From: Pseudooceanicola sp050897975
Lineage (GTDB): Bacteria > Pseudomonadota > Alphaproteobacteria > Rhodobacterales > Rhodobacteraceae
DNA: 64,000 bases
Direction: 5' to 3'
Assembly: GCF_050897975.1 (NCBI RefSeq)
Contig: NZ_JBPAXY010000004.1
Span: forward strand, 310,001 to 374,000
Position 1 is the stretch's first letter, and each line of letters starts with the position of its first letter. This document shows positions 25,457 through 34,088 of this stretch, one piece after another. The notes beneath the pieces were generated by a model. The model saw only the letters and a list, made by a program, of their open reading frames with translations. It was not told where the DNA came from and did no database searches. Both the position numbers and the translations under genes were made by a program.

Positions 25457-26050
25457 CTAGCAGGCGGTGTCGTTGCTGACCGTCACGCTGCCTTCGCGGG
25501 CGGCGGGAAAGTCCTTGGCCAGGGCCTCGGTCAGCAGGCGGATCACGTTGGCGCTGTTCTTGCAGGCGCTTTCGCTATGGGCCGTGCCTTCATAGACCTT
25601 CTGGCCCGTGGCCCGTTCGACCACGTCCAGGCGCACGATGCGCGGGAAGACCACGGTTTCGCTTTCCACCGTGCGATAGCCCGACAGGCGCCGCTCGCTA
25701 GAAATCTTGCCGTCGCGGCCTTCGGTGAAATGGCTTTCGAAAACCGGCTCGCGGCGGGTGGTGACGCGCATCACCGGCTCGTGGGTTTCAAAGGAATAGG
25801 TGGCGACCAGGGGCGCGCGGCCATCGCCGGGGGTGTAGCCCTTGGCGGCCAGCAGGCCCGCCAGTTCCGAGGCGCGCTGCTGGAAGGCCAGGCTGCGGCC
25901 GTCCATCCAGTCGGCGGCGGTGATCTGCACCGGGCGGGGCGGGCTGTCGGCGGTCAGGGTGGAATAGGCTTCGACATTGGGCGAGATCACGGTGCAGGCG
26001 CTGGCCAGGGCCAGCAGCGCACCGAGGGCGAGAAGCTTCAGACGTTTCAT
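25457..26050 (-). CDS. DUF4136-type outer-membrane lipoprotein
   Basis: A 197-aa protein with a signal peptide and lipobox LASAC (Cys19), followed by TVISPNVEAYSTLTADSPPRP. The mature part shows the DUF4136 pattern: a DW..GRSLAF helix, LLAAKGYTP, then ATYSFETHE and a later VFPRIVRLDVVERATGQKVYEG strand. DUF4136 lipoproteins have no settled function. ATG 26050 is chosen because it directly precedes the signal peptide. Two Cys residues lie in the C-terminal part (ESACKN and NDTAC). Confidence 0.75.
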   Translation of the reverse strand: MKRLKLLALGALLALASACTVISPNVEAYSTLTADSPPRPVQITAADWMDGRSLAFQQRASELAGLLAAKGYTPGDGRAPLVATYSFETHEPVMRVTTRREPVFESHFTEGRDGKISSERRLSGYRTVESETVVFPRIVRLDVVERATGQKVYEGTAHSESACKNSANVIRLLTEALAKDFPAAREGSVTVSNDTAC

Positions 26051-26106
26051 GGGACTGTTCCGGTAGTGGTGTCCCTTCACAGGTAATCACTTTGCCCGAA
26101 ATGGCA

Positions 26107-26129
26107 AACGCCCGCCGAGGGCGGGCGTT
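26107..26129 (-). terminator. Terminator at the end of the seven-gene operon
   Basis: AACGCCCGCC-GAG-GGCGGGCGTT; on the minus strand it is followed by TTTG. It lies 60 bp after the stop of the last operon gene. Confidence 0.8.
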
Positions 26130-26188
26130 CGACCGGCCAAACCTGGCCGATGGGGTCCGGGGCGCGCGCGGGGCGCCCCGGACAGGCC

Positions 26189-27334
26189 TTAGATGCAGGC
26201 CTCGACCACGGGCTTGAGGTTTTCCGCCGTCAGCTGCACCGGGTTGCCGCCGCAGGACGGATCTTCAAGCGCCATGGCGACGATGTCGTCGATCCGCGCC
26301 GCGTCCACGCCAAGCGCCGACAGCTTGCGCGGGATGCCAAGTCGGTCGTTCAGCCCCTGCACATAGTCGCAGAAACCGTCGAAACCGCCGTCGATGCCCA
26401 GATAGGGCGCCGCCTCGTCAAAGCGGGTGCGGATCTTGTCGGCGTTCAGTTGCAGAACGGCGGGCATACAGACGGCATTGGTGGTGCCGTGGTGGGTGTT
26501 GAAGATCGCGCCCACGGGGTGGCTGATCGCGTGGATCGCGCCCAGGCCCTTCTGGAAGGCCGTGGCGCCCATCATGGCGGCCGACATCATCTGCGCGCGC
26601 GCCTCGATATCGGTGCCGTCCTCATAGGCGCGGGGCAGATAGTCGACGACCAGCCGCATCCCTTCCAGCGCGATGCCCTGGGACATCGGGTGGTAGTGCG
26701 GGCTGCTGAAGGCCTCGACGCAATGGGCGAAGGCGTCCAGGCCGGTGCCTGCCGTGATGAACTTCGGCATCCCGACGGTCAGCTCGGGGTCGCAGATGAC
26801 GACCGAGGGCAGGACCTTGGGGTGGAAGATGATCTTCTTCACATGGGTTTCGGAGTTGGTGATGACGCTGGCGCGCCCCACTTCCGAGCCGGTGCCCGCG
26901 GTGGTGGGCACGGCCACGATGGGCGCGATGCCCGCCGGGTCGGCGCGGGTCCACCAGTCGCCGATATCCTCGAAGTCCCAGACCGGGCGGGTCTGGCCGG
27001 CCATGAAGGCCACCATCTTGGCCAGGTCCAGGCCAGAGCCGCCGCCGAAGGCGATCACGCCGTCATGGCCGCCCTCGCGATAAACTTTCAGGCCTTCTTC
27101 CAGGTTCTTTTCGGTCGGGTTGGCATCCACGCCAGAGAACATGGCGCGGCCCAGACCGCCCGCGACCATCAGGTCGAGGGTCTTCTGGGTGATCTCCATC
27201 TCGGCCAGGCCCCGGTCGGTGACCAGCAGGGGCTTGCGGATATTGGCCGCAGCGCAGGCCTCGGCGATCTCTGCGATACGCCCGGCGCCGAAGCGGATTG
27301 CGGTCGGGTAGGACCAGTTTGCGGTGAGGGTCAT
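26189..27334 (-). CDS. Iron-containing alcohol dehydrogenase
   Basis: A 381-aa NAD(P)-dependent group III alcohol dehydrogenase. Nucleotide-binding GGGSGLDLAKMVA and PTTAGTGSEVG are present. The metal site is formed by DPELTVGMP, GLDAFAHCVEA, GLGAIHAISHP and NTHHGTTNA. It is the last gene of the seven-gene operon, 11 bp after the aldehyde dehydrogenase. In that context it could oxidise a (gamma-glutamylated) amino alcohol to the aldehyde handled by its neighbour. Confidence 0.9.
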   Translation of the reverse strand: MTLTANWSYPTAIRFGAGRIAEIAEACAAANIRKPLLVTDRGLAEMEITQKTLDLMVAGGLGRAMFSGVDANPTEKNLEEGLKVYREGGHDGVIAFGGGSGLDLAKMVAFMAGQTRPVWDFEDIGDWWTRADPAGIAPIVAVPTTAGTGSEVGRASVITNSETHVKKIIFHPKVLPSVVICDPELTVGMPKFITAGTGLDAFAHCVEAFSSPHYHPMSQGIALEGMRLVVDYLPRAYEDGTDIEARAQMMSAAMMGATAFQKGLGAIHAISHPVGAIFNTHHGTTNAVCMPAVLQLNADKIRTRFDEAAPYLGIDGGFDGFCDYVQGLNDRLGIPRKLSALGVDAARIDDIVAMALEDPSCGGNPVQLTAENLKPVVEACI

Positions 27335-27345
27335 GGCAGGGTTCC

Positions 27346-28719
27346 TCAGGCTTTGCGGTAATGGTGCGACTTGGGACGGGTCAGCGCCTGGTAGCCCAGG
27401 ATCGACAGGCCCGCGCCGTGGCCGGTGTTCTTGCACCCCGTCCAGCACAGCGCCGGGTCGAGGTAATCGCAACGGTTCATGAAGACCGTGCCGGTCTCCA
27501 GACGGGGCGCGATGGCGTTCATCGCCTCGACGTCCTTGGTGAAGACCGCCGCCGTCAGCCCGTATTGGCAATCGTTCATCAGGGCGATGGCCTCTTCGTC
27601 GTCCTTGACCGGCATGATGCCGACCACGGGGCCGAAGCTTTCCTCGCGCATGACTTCCATGTCGTGGGTCACGCCGGTCAGGATCTGCGGCGTCAGGTAG
27701 GCGGCGCCGTCATCGGCGGCCATCGGTTCGATCAGGGCCGTGGCGCCTGCGGCGACGGCATCGGCGATCTGGGCGCGCACGGTGGCGGCGAAACGGGCGT
27801 TGGCCATCGGGCCCACGGTCGTTTCCTGCTCCAGCGGGTTGCCCAGGGTCTGGCCCTGGACCCAGGCCACGGCCTTTTCGACAAAGGCGTCATAGAGGCT
27901 TTCGTGCACGTAGATCCGTTCGATCCCGCAGCAGCACTGGCCCGAGTTGAACATGGCGCCATCCATCAGGCCGTCGACAGCCGCGTCGAGGTCGGCATCG
28001 GCGCGGACATAGCCCGGATCCTTGCCGCCCAGTTCCGTCGCCACCGGCACGAAGGTGCCCGCCGCGTCGCGTTCCACCGCGCGGCCGCCCGCGACCGAAC
28101 CGGTGAAGTTGATGAAGTCGAAGGCGCGGTCGGCCAGCAGGGCCGAGCTGACGTCATGGCTCAGCACGACGTTCTGGAAGACGTCCTCGGGCACGCCCGC
28201 GGCGTGCAGCGCCTCGGCCAGGTGATCGCCCACCTTCAGGGTCTGACCGGCGTGTTTCAGTACCACGGTATTGCCCGCGATCAGGGCGGGGGCCACGGTG
28301 TTGATCGCGGTCATGTAGGGATAGTTCCAGGGCGCGATCACATAGACCACGCCGTGGGGTTCGCGGGTGATCTTGCGGGTGAAGGCGTCGCTTTCCTCGA
28401 TCACCAGCGGCGCCAGGGCGTCCTCGGCGATCTCGGCCATGTAGCTGGCGCGCTCGTTGAAGCCGCCGAACTCGCCGCCGAAACGCACGGGGCGGCCCAT
28501 CTGATGGGCCAGTTCCTGCGCCATGCGGTCGGTCTGTTCCCCGATGATGGCCACGGCCTTCATCACCAGCTCGATCCGTTCGGCCAGGGGGCGGGCAGCC
28601 CAGGCGGGCTGCGCCGCACGGGCCGCCTCGACGGCGGCACGGGCGGCCGCCTCGCTCAGGTACTCGCGCGACAGGTACACCGACCCGTCGACAGGAGAGA
28701 TCAGATCAACTTTGCTCAT
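27346..28719 (-). CDS. NAD(P)-dependent aldehyde dehydrogenase
   Basis: A 457-aa ALDH-superfamily enzyme. Catalytic cysteine is in FNSGQCCCGIERI (around residue 262). The general base Glu lies in VATELGGKDPG, and the cofactor-binding region is IAPWNYPYMTAINTVAPALI. The C-terminus contains CKNTGHGAGLSILGYQALTRPKS. It is 2 bp downstream of the glutamine-synthetase-like gene and 11 bp upstream of the Fe-ADH, so all three are surely co-transcribed. The likely job is oxidation of a (gamma-glutamyl)aminoaldehyde. Confidence 0.93.
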   Translation of the reverse strand: MSKVDLISPVDGSVYLSREYLSEAAARAAVEAARAAQPAWAARPLAERIELVMKAVAIIGEQTDRMAQELAHQMGRPVRFGGEFGGFNERASYMAEIAEDALAPLVIEESDAFTRKITREPHGVVYVIAPWNYPYMTAINTVAPALIAGNTVVLKHAGQTLKVGDHLAEALHAAGVPEDVFQNVVLSHDVSSALLADRAFDFINFTGSVAGGRAVERDAAGTFVPVATELGGKDPGYVRADADLDAAVDGLMDGAMFNSGQCCCGIERIYVHESLYDAFVEKAVAWVQGQTLGNPLEQETTVGPMANARFAATVRAQIADAVAAGATALIEPMAADDGAAYLTPQILTGVTHDMEVMREESFGPVVGIMPVKDDEEAIALMNDCQYGLTAAVFTKDVEAMNAIAPRLETGTVFMNRCDYLDPALCWTGCKNTGHGAGLSILGYQALTRPKSHHYRKA

Positions 28720-28721
28720 CT

Positions 28722-30083
28722 TTACGCTCTTTCGAATCCGCGTTGAATTTCCCAGTCGGTGACGACCGCGTCGAAGGCTTCCTGCTCCCAGTCGGCGGCA
28801 TGGACGTAGTGATCGACCACCCCGTCGCCGAAGGCCTCGCGCAGGAGGGCCGAATTTGCCAGGGTCTCGCGCGCCGCGCGCAGGGTCGAGGGGATCTCGA
28901 CGACCTTGCCCTGTTCATAGACATCGCCCGTGGCGGGCGGGGCCAGTTCCAGCCCCTCTTCGATGCCCTTGATCCCGGCGGCCAGCTGCACCGCCATCGC
29001 CAGATAGGGGTTCACGTCCGAGCCGGGAATGCGGCATTCCATCCGCACCGCCTTGGTGCCCGCGCCGCACAGGCGGAAGCCTGCGGTGCGGTTGTCCACC
29101 GACCAGACGGCCTTGGTGGGGGCAAAGCTGCCCGCCTGGAAGCGTTTGTAGCTGTTGATGTTCTGGGCCAGGAAGAAGGTATACTCGGGCGCATATTTGA
29201 TCAGGCCCGCGCAATAGCTTTTCATCAGGTTCGACATGCCCAGGCTGTCGGCGGGATCATAGAAGGCACTGTCGCCGTCTTTCCACAGCGACTGGTGGAC
29301 GTGGGCGGAACTGCCGACCTTGTCGCGGTGCCACTTGGGGATGAAGCTGGCCGCATGGCCCTTCATCAGGGCGACGTCCTTGACCACATGCTTGCCCAGC
29401 ACGTGGTAGTCGGCCGCCAGCAGCGCCGCGTCGTACTTGATGTTCAGCTCTTCCTGGCCGGTCTCGGCCTCGCCCTTGGTGCATTCCACCGGGATGCCCA
29501 TGGCGTAAAGGGCGTTGCGCACCGGGCGCAACACGACCTCGTCGCGCAGCGACAGTTGCAGCGCGTAATCCTCGTTATAGGGGGTCAGGGTGTCCAGATC
29601 CTTGAAGCCCGACTTGCGGATCTCGTCAAAGCTCTTCTCGAACAGGAAGAATTCCAGCTCGGTGGCCATCTTGGCGGACAGGCCCATGGCCTCCAGCCGG
29701 GCGATCTGCCCTTGCAGCATGGCGCGCGGGCTGTGCGGCACCGGCTTGTGGTGGTGGTGATCCAGCACGTCGCACAGCACGATCGCCGTGCCCTCCAGCC
29801 ATGGGGCGGGGCGCAGCGTCGACAGGTCCGGCTTCATCACGTAGTCGCCATAGCCGCCGGCCCAGCTGGTCGCGGCGTAGCCCTCGACCGTGTACATCTC
29901 CAGGTCGGTGGCCAGCAGGTAGTTGCAGCAATGGCTTTCTTCCCAGGCGCTGTCGACGAAATGCGCCGCGTGAAAGCGTTTGCCCATCAGGCGGCCCTGC
30001 ATGTCCACGATACAGGCCAGGACCGTGTCGATCTCGCCCGCGGCCACCTGTTCCTTCAGTTTGTCGAACGTCAGTGCTGCCAT
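28722..30083 (-). CDS. Glutamine-synthetase-like gamma-glutamyl-amine ligase
   Basis: A 453-aa GS-superfamily protein. The beta-grasp N-terminal domain (about 1-110) and catalytic domain are visible. The ATP/metal signature is VGSSAHVHQSLWKDG, with GQEELNIKYDA and NRTAGFRLCGAG also present. The adenylylation loop and tight similarity to GlnA type I are absent, and it resembles the PuuA/GlnT/IpuC group. That group ligates glutamate to an amine, polyamine or amino alcohol. Neighbours (ALDH, Fe-ADH, TRAP transporter, amidohydrolase) fit such a degradative role rather than ammonia assimilation. Confidence 0.85.
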   Translation of the reverse strand: MAALTFDKLKEQVAAGEIDTVLACIVDMQGRLMGKRFHAAHFVDSAWEESHCCNYLLATDLEMYTVEGYAATSWAGGYGDYVMKPDLSTLRPAPWLEGTAIVLCDVLDHHHHKPVPHSPRAMLQGQIARLEAMGLSAKMATELEFFLFEKSFDEIRKSGFKDLDTLTPYNEDYALQLSLRDEVVLRPVRNALYAMGIPVECTKGEAETGQEELNIKYDAALLAADYHVLGKHVVKDVALMKGHAASFIPKWHRDKVGSSAHVHQSLWKDGDSAFYDPADSLGMSNLMKSYCAGLIKYAPEYTFFLAQNINSYKRFQAGSFAPTKAVWSVDNRTAGFRLCGAGTKAVRMECRIPGSDVNPYLAMAVQLAAGIKGIEEGLELAPPATGDVYEQGKVVEIPSTLRAARETLANSALLREAFGDGVVDHYVHAADWEQEAFDAVVTDWEIQRGFERA

Positions 30084-30107
30084 CTCTCATTCCTCCTAAC
30101 CTGCGGA

Positions 30108-30130
30108 GGGCGGCCCAGACAGGGCCGCCC
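30108..30130 (-). other. Intercistronic hairpin behind the TRAP receptor gene
   Basis: GGGCGGCCC and GGGCCGCCC form a 9-bp stem around 5 nt, without a T tract. It sits between dctP and the ligase gene. Such hairpins often stabilise the upstream receptor mRNA and lower downstream expression; that role is inferred. Confidence 0.6.
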
Positions 30131-30154
30131 CGTTGTCTCGTTTCGGTGCGGCGA

Positions 30155-31192
30155 TCAGCCGAAGGTGTAGGGCGGGCCCGCTTTCGAGGTCACGTCCTTG
30201 TAGTCGCGGAAGATCTGCACCAGCTTGGCGGCCACTTCGCCCTGCTCGGCCATCTCGTCCCAGAAGGTGACGGCGGCGTCTTCCACCACTTTCCACTCTT
30301 CCTGCGGGATCGAGCGCAGTTGCAGCTTGTCGCCCTGGGCGCGCAGACGCGCCTCGCCGCCCCAGTACCACTGGTTGCGGTAGGTGTGGCTGGCCTCGAT
30401 GGCCGAGCTGACGATCTGCTTCAGGTGCTCGGGCAGGTCGGCCCAGCGTTTCTGGTTGACGAAGAACGACCCGATCCAGGCGCCCGAGATGTTGTTGGTC
30501 AGGAAGTAGTCGGTCACATCGGCCCAGCCCACGGTGTAGTCTTCCGTGATGCCCGACCAGGCCATGCCGTCCAGCTCGCCGGTCTGCACGGCGACCTGCG
30601 CATCCTCGTAGGGGATGTTCATCGGCACGACGCCGAATTGGCTCAGGAACTCACCTGCGGTCGGGAAGGTGTAAAGGCGCAGCCCTTCCAGGTCGGCCAG
30701 CGAGGTGACCTCTTTCTTGGTGTTGAAGTTACACGGGTCCTGACCCGCGGCCGACAGCCACTTCACGCCGACCTTGGCGTATTCCTCTTCCCAGATCTGG
30801 GCCAGGCCGTACTGCTGGAACAGCACCGGCACGTCCAGCGCGTGCTTGGTGGCCAGCGGGAAATACCCGCCGAACTGACGCAGCGGGGTCGGGGACGCCA
30901 TGGAGTCGTCGTCCGAATGCACGCCGTCGATGGTGCCGCGTTGCAGCGCCTGGAACAGCTCGCCCGTGGGCACGATCTGGTCGGCGTAATACAGCTCGAT
31001 CTCAAGCTCGCCCTGGGCGGCGGCGTTGATCGCGTCGATGGCGGGCTTGGTCACTTCCTGACCCAGCGCCGAACCGGCATAGGTCTGGAAGCGCCACTTG
31101 ATGGCTTCCTGGGCACGCAGGACAGAGGGCGCGGCCAGGGCTGCGGGGGCGGCCATTGCGGCGCCGCGCAGGAAGGAACGTCTGTTGGTCAT
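30155..31192 (-). CDS. TRAP transporter solute receptor (DctP family)
   Basis: A 345-aa periplasmic receptor. A Tat signal is visible (NRRSFLRGAAMAA, cleavage expected after LRAQ). The mature part has KWRFQTYAGSALG, LQRGTIDGVHSDDDS, and LEGLRLYTFPTAGEFLSQFG with the ligand-contacting Arg. Long W/Y-rich sequence LDGMAWSGITEDYTVGWADV suggests a ligand other than C4-dicarboxylates. It is placed behind dctM by 58 bp. The ligand is unknown; the catabolic neighbours suggest an amine, amino alcohol or amide-like acid. Confidence 0.92.
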   Translation of the reverse strand: MTNRRSFLRGAAMAAPAALAAPSVLRAQEAIKWRFQTYAGSALGQEVTKPAIDAINAAAQGELEIELYYADQIVPTGELFQALQRGTIDGVHSDDDSMASPTPLRQFGGYFPLATKHALDVPVLFQQYGLAQIWEEEYAKVGVKWLSAAGQDPCNFNTKKEVTSLADLEGLRLYTFPTAGEFLSQFGVVPMNIPYEDAQVAVQTGELDGMAWSGITEDYTVGWADVTDYFLTNNISGAWIGSFFVNQKRWADLPEHLKQIVSSAIEASHTYRNQWYWGGEARLRAQGDKLQLRSIPQEEWKVVEDAAVTFWDEMAEQGEVAAKLVQIFRDYKDVTSKAGPPYTFG

Positions 31193-31250
31193 TTTCGGGT
31201 ACTCCCTTTGAGGTTGGACGGGTGCCCCGCTTGCCCGCGGGGTCTGGTGG

Positions 31251-32576
31251 TTATTGGTAGACATAGTTCGGCAGCCAGGTGGCGATCGAGGGGAAGGCCA
31301 TGACGATGGCCAGGGCGATCACCATCACCGTGACGAAGGGCGCGATAGAGCCATAGATGTCCTTCAGCGTGATCTCGGGCGGAGCCATGGCGCGCATCAG
31401 GAACAGGTTATAGCCGAAGGGCGGGGTCATGTAGGCGATCTGGCAGGTGATGGTGTAAAGGACACCGTACCACACCAGGTCAAAGCCCAGCTCGCCGACC
31501 AGCGGCACGTAAAGAGGGGCGACGATGACCAGCATCGCCGTGTCATCCAGGAAGCTGCCCATCACCAAGAAGCTCAGCTGCATCAGGATCAAGATCATCC
31601 AGGGGCTCAGGCCCAGCTGTTCGGTGAAGAGGAAGCTGATCGCCTTCACCGCGCCCAACCCGTCGAATACCGCACCGAAGGCCAGGGCCGCCAGGATGAT
31701 CCACATGAACATGCAGGAGATGCCCAGGGTGTTGCGGGTGGCGGTCTCGAAGACCTTCCAGGACATCCGGCCCTTCAGCACGGCGGCCAGGAAGGCCGCG
31801 ATGGCGCCGATGGCCGAGGCCTCGACCAACGAGGTCCAGCCCTTGACGAAGGGGATCATCATCACCGCGAAGATGCCCACGGGCAGCAGGCCCGCGCGCA
31901 GCAGGCGCAGCTTCTCGGCCCAGGTCACCTCGGCCCGTTCTTCCGCCGACAGGGCAGGGCCCAGGTCCGGGTTCGCGCGGCAGCGGATGACGATGTAAAG
32001 GATGAACAGCGCGGCCATCATCAGACCCGGCAGGATGCCCGCCAGCCACAGCTGGCCCACGGGCTGCCGCGCGATCATGGCGTAAAGCACCAGCACCACC
32101 GAGGGCGGCACCAGGATACCAAGCGAACTGCCCGCCTGGATCACGCCGGTGACCATCTTCTTGTCATAGCCGCGTTTCAGCAGCTCGGGCAGCGCGATGG
32201 TCGAGCCGATGGCCATCCCCGCCACGCTCAGGCCGTTCATCGCCGAGACCAGCACCATCAGTCCGATGGTGCCGATGGCCAGCCCGCCCTTCACCCCGCC
32301 CATCCAGACGTGGAACATGCGGTACAGGTCGTCGGCGATCTTCGATTCCGACAGCACGTAGCCCATGAAGACGAACATGGGGAGCGTCAGCATGGGATAC
32401 CATTTCATCAGCTTCATCAGGGCGCCATAGCCCAGATCATAGCCGCCCCGGTCCCCCCAGAGCAGCAGCGCTGCCACCACGGCGACAAAGCCGATGGCGC
32501 CGAAGACCCGCTGGCCGGTCAGCAGCATCAGCATCATGGTGCTGAACATCAGCAGGGCGATCAGTTCATAGGACAT
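31251..32576 (-). CDS. TRAP transporter large permease (DctM)
   Basis: A 441-aa integral membrane protein with about 12 helices. It contains typical motifs such as LTLPMFVFMGYVLSESKIA, QAGSSLGILVPPSVVLVLY, and FLVMGSFLDDTAMLVIVAPL. It drives sodium-coupled uptake together with DctQ. It starts 1 bp after the dctQ stop. Confidence 0.95.
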   Translation of the reverse strand: MSYELIALLMFSTMMLMLLTGQRVFGAIGFVAVVAALLLWGDRGGYDLGYGALMKLMKWYPMLTLPMFVFMGYVLSESKIADDLYRMFHVWMGGVKGGLAIGTIGLMVLVSAMNGLSVAGMAIGSTIALPELLKRGYDKKMVTGVIQAGSSLGILVPPSVVLVLYAMIARQPVGQLWLAGILPGLMMAALFILYIVIRCRANPDLGPALSAEERAEVTWAEKLRLLRAGLLPVGIFAVMMIPFVKGWTSLVEASAIGAIAAFLAAVLKGRMSWKVFETATRNTLGISCMFMWIILAALAFGAVFDGLGAVKAISFLFTEQLGLSPWMILILMQLSFLVMGSFLDDTAMLVIVAPLYVPLVGELGFDLVWYGVLYTITCQIAYMTPPFGYNLFLMRAMAPPEITLKDIYGSIAPFVTVMVIALAIVMAFPSIATWLPNYVYQ

Positions 32577-32577
32577 C

Positions 32578-33171
32578 TCAGTATTCCTCCCCGCGCAGGC
32601 GCAGGATGTCCTTGAAGAACTCCGACAGGACCTGAAGCAGCATCAGGAACAGCCCGATGCAGGTAATCAACTTGATCGGCCACATGACCGGCTTCCACGA
32701 GGTGGGCGACTGCTCCAGATAGCCGATATGTTCGGAGGCGCCCGCGATGCCGCCGGTGAAGAAGGCGCCGATCAGCCCGCCGAACCAGGTCAGCGGCGGA
32801 TCCATGAAATTGCCCAGGGAATAGGCCAGAGAGGCCAGGCCGCCATAGATCATCACGCCCAGGTAGAAGAGCAGGAAGAAGACGGTGAAGGCATCCAGCC
32901 AGGCCTTCTTGCGGTCGTTCAGCTCGGCATAGATCAGGTCCATGCGGACGTTCGAGCCAAGCTGGATCGAATAGGGCCCGCCCAGGATGTAATAGGCCAC
33001 CATGGCGAACTGCGCCATTTCCAGCGTCCACATCGAGGGCAGGAAAAAGGTCTTCGAGATCGAGGACCACAGCAGGATGCCCATCAGGATGAAAAGACCG
33101 AACATGGTGACCCGGCCGATCCACCAGTTCATCCCGTCGATCCAGCGGATATAGCCGCGCATCACCCTCAT
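32578..33171 (-). CDS. TRAP transporter small permease (DctQ)
   Basis: A 197-aa membrane protein with four main helices. It has a DctQ-type central region (GGPYSIQLGSNVRMDLIYAELNDRKKAWLD) with the G-x-x-x-R-x-D core. ATG 33171 overlaps the stop of the amidohydrolase-like gene (ATGA); ATG 33162 is a less coupled alternative. Confidence 0.92.
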   Translation of the reverse strand: MRVMRGYIRWIDGMNWWIGRVTMFGLFILMGILLWSSISKTFFLPSMWTLEMAQFAMVAYYILGGPYSIQLGSNVRMDLIYAELNDRKKAWLDAFTVFFLLFYLGVMIYGGLASLAYSLGNFMDPPLTWFGGLIGAFFTGGIAGASEHIGYLEQSPTSWKPVMWPIKLITCIGLFLMLLQVLSEFFKDILRLRGEEY

Positions 33172-33983
33172 GCGCCCTCCCCCGTGGGCAGGATGGCGGG
33201 GCCGCGGTCGCAGATCTCTTCGCCCTCGGTCGCCAGGGCGGCCAACGACAGGCTCAGCGCGCCGCACAGCTGTTCGGCGGCCAGGGCGACCTTTTCGGCA
33301 TCGGCCAGCAGGTCGTTGCGCACCTCGATCATCACGTTCAGACGGCCGCGCGGCAGGGCGTGTTCGGCCAGGGTGTGGGTGACGCCGTCGGTGGCGGAAT
33401 AGGGGGCGTTCAGCTCGGCCTTCAGCGGGCCGGACCAGTTGTCCATCATCGCCAGGGCCAGGCGGTTGTCGCTGTCGTGCAGCAGGCCGATCTCGGTCGG
33501 GCGCGGCTGGCCGTGCCAAAGGGGCGTGAAGGAATGCACCGTCACCAGGGCGCCGCCGTGGCGGTCCAGCACAGCCGACAGGGCGGCCTGGAAGGGGCGG
33601 TAGACCTCGCGCACCCGGGCGGCGCGCTGTTCGTCGTTCAGGCCCTGATTGCCCGGCACCTCGACCACCTCGGACCGTTCCGGCATGGCGCCCGGAGAAC
33701 TGGGCGGGCGGTTGCAGTCATAGACCAGGCGCGACACGCGGCTGGCCACCAGGGGCGCGCCCATACGTTCGGAAATCGCCTGCGCCAGGGCCAGGGCGCC
33801 CGGATCCCAGACCGCATGGCTGAGGCGGTCGGCCTCGGCCAGGCCCAGCCCGTCGAGGGCGGCGGGAATGGCCGCGCTGGCGTGTTCACAGCACAGGACC
33901 ACCGGTCCGGTGCCGCCGGGATGGATCACCTCGGCGGCGGGTCGCTCGCCGGGTGCCAGAATCTGAGAGTCATTGCCCACCAT
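33168..33983 (-). CDS. N-formylglutamate amidohydrolase-family protein
   Basis: A 271-aa zinc-dependent hydrolase. The FGase pattern is visible as CCEHASAAIPAALDGLGL, SRLVYDCNRPP, VTVHSFTPLWHGQPRPTEIG and LNVMIEVRNDLL. Classical members cleave formate from N-formylglutamate in histidine breakdown. Here no hut gene is near; it is the first gene of the TRAP/GS/ALDH/ADH operon and is coupled to dctQ by a 4-bp overlap. It may instead hydrolyse an N-acyl or gamma-glutamyl conjugate. Inside the operon it is separated from the divergent rpiR gene by palindromic sites. Confidence 0.88.
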   Translation of the reverse strand: MVGNDSQILAPGERPAAEVIHPGGTGPVVLCCEHASAAIPAALDGLGLAEADRLSHAVWDPGALALAQAISERMGAPLVASRVSRLVYDCNRPPSSPGAMPERSEVVEVPGNQGLNDEQRAARVREVYRPFQAALSAVLDRHGGALVTVHSFTPLWHGQPRPTEIGLLHDSDNRLALAMMDNWSGPLKAELNAPYSATDGVTHTLAEHALPRGRLNVMIEVRNDLLADAEKVALAAEQLCGALSLSLAALATEGEEICDRGPAILPTGEGA

Positions 33984-34026
33984 GGGCGCAGAGAAACCGG
34001 CCCCGGGCCCGGGTGTCAATTCATTT

Positions 34027-34074
34027 CTGTAGACATGACTACAGGGCATCTCTACTTTGTAGATATTGTTACAG
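34027..34074. promoter_or_regulatory. Cluster of inverted repeats between the operon and rpiR (candidate operators)
   Basis: CTGTAG-N6-CTACAG at 34027-34044, then TCTAC-TTT-GTAGA at 34051-34063, overlapping a third TGTA-N8-TACA at 34058-34073. All share a TGTAG core. The stretch is A/T-rich and lies between the divergently transcribed catabolic operon and the RpiR gene, the expected place for autoregulatory control. Confidence 0.7.
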
Positions 34075-34088
34075 CGGAAGGCGCGGCA

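Noticed and set aside
31254..32615. Long plus-strand reading frame antisense to dctM
   Set aside because: It mirrors codon bias of the minus-strand TRAP gene, is rich in His/Gln/Asp as expected of antisense frames, and has no start signals. Similar antisense frames at 22054-22896, 26150-27361, 27361-28746, 28743-30170, 37374-38705 and 39646-41508 were rejected for the same reason.
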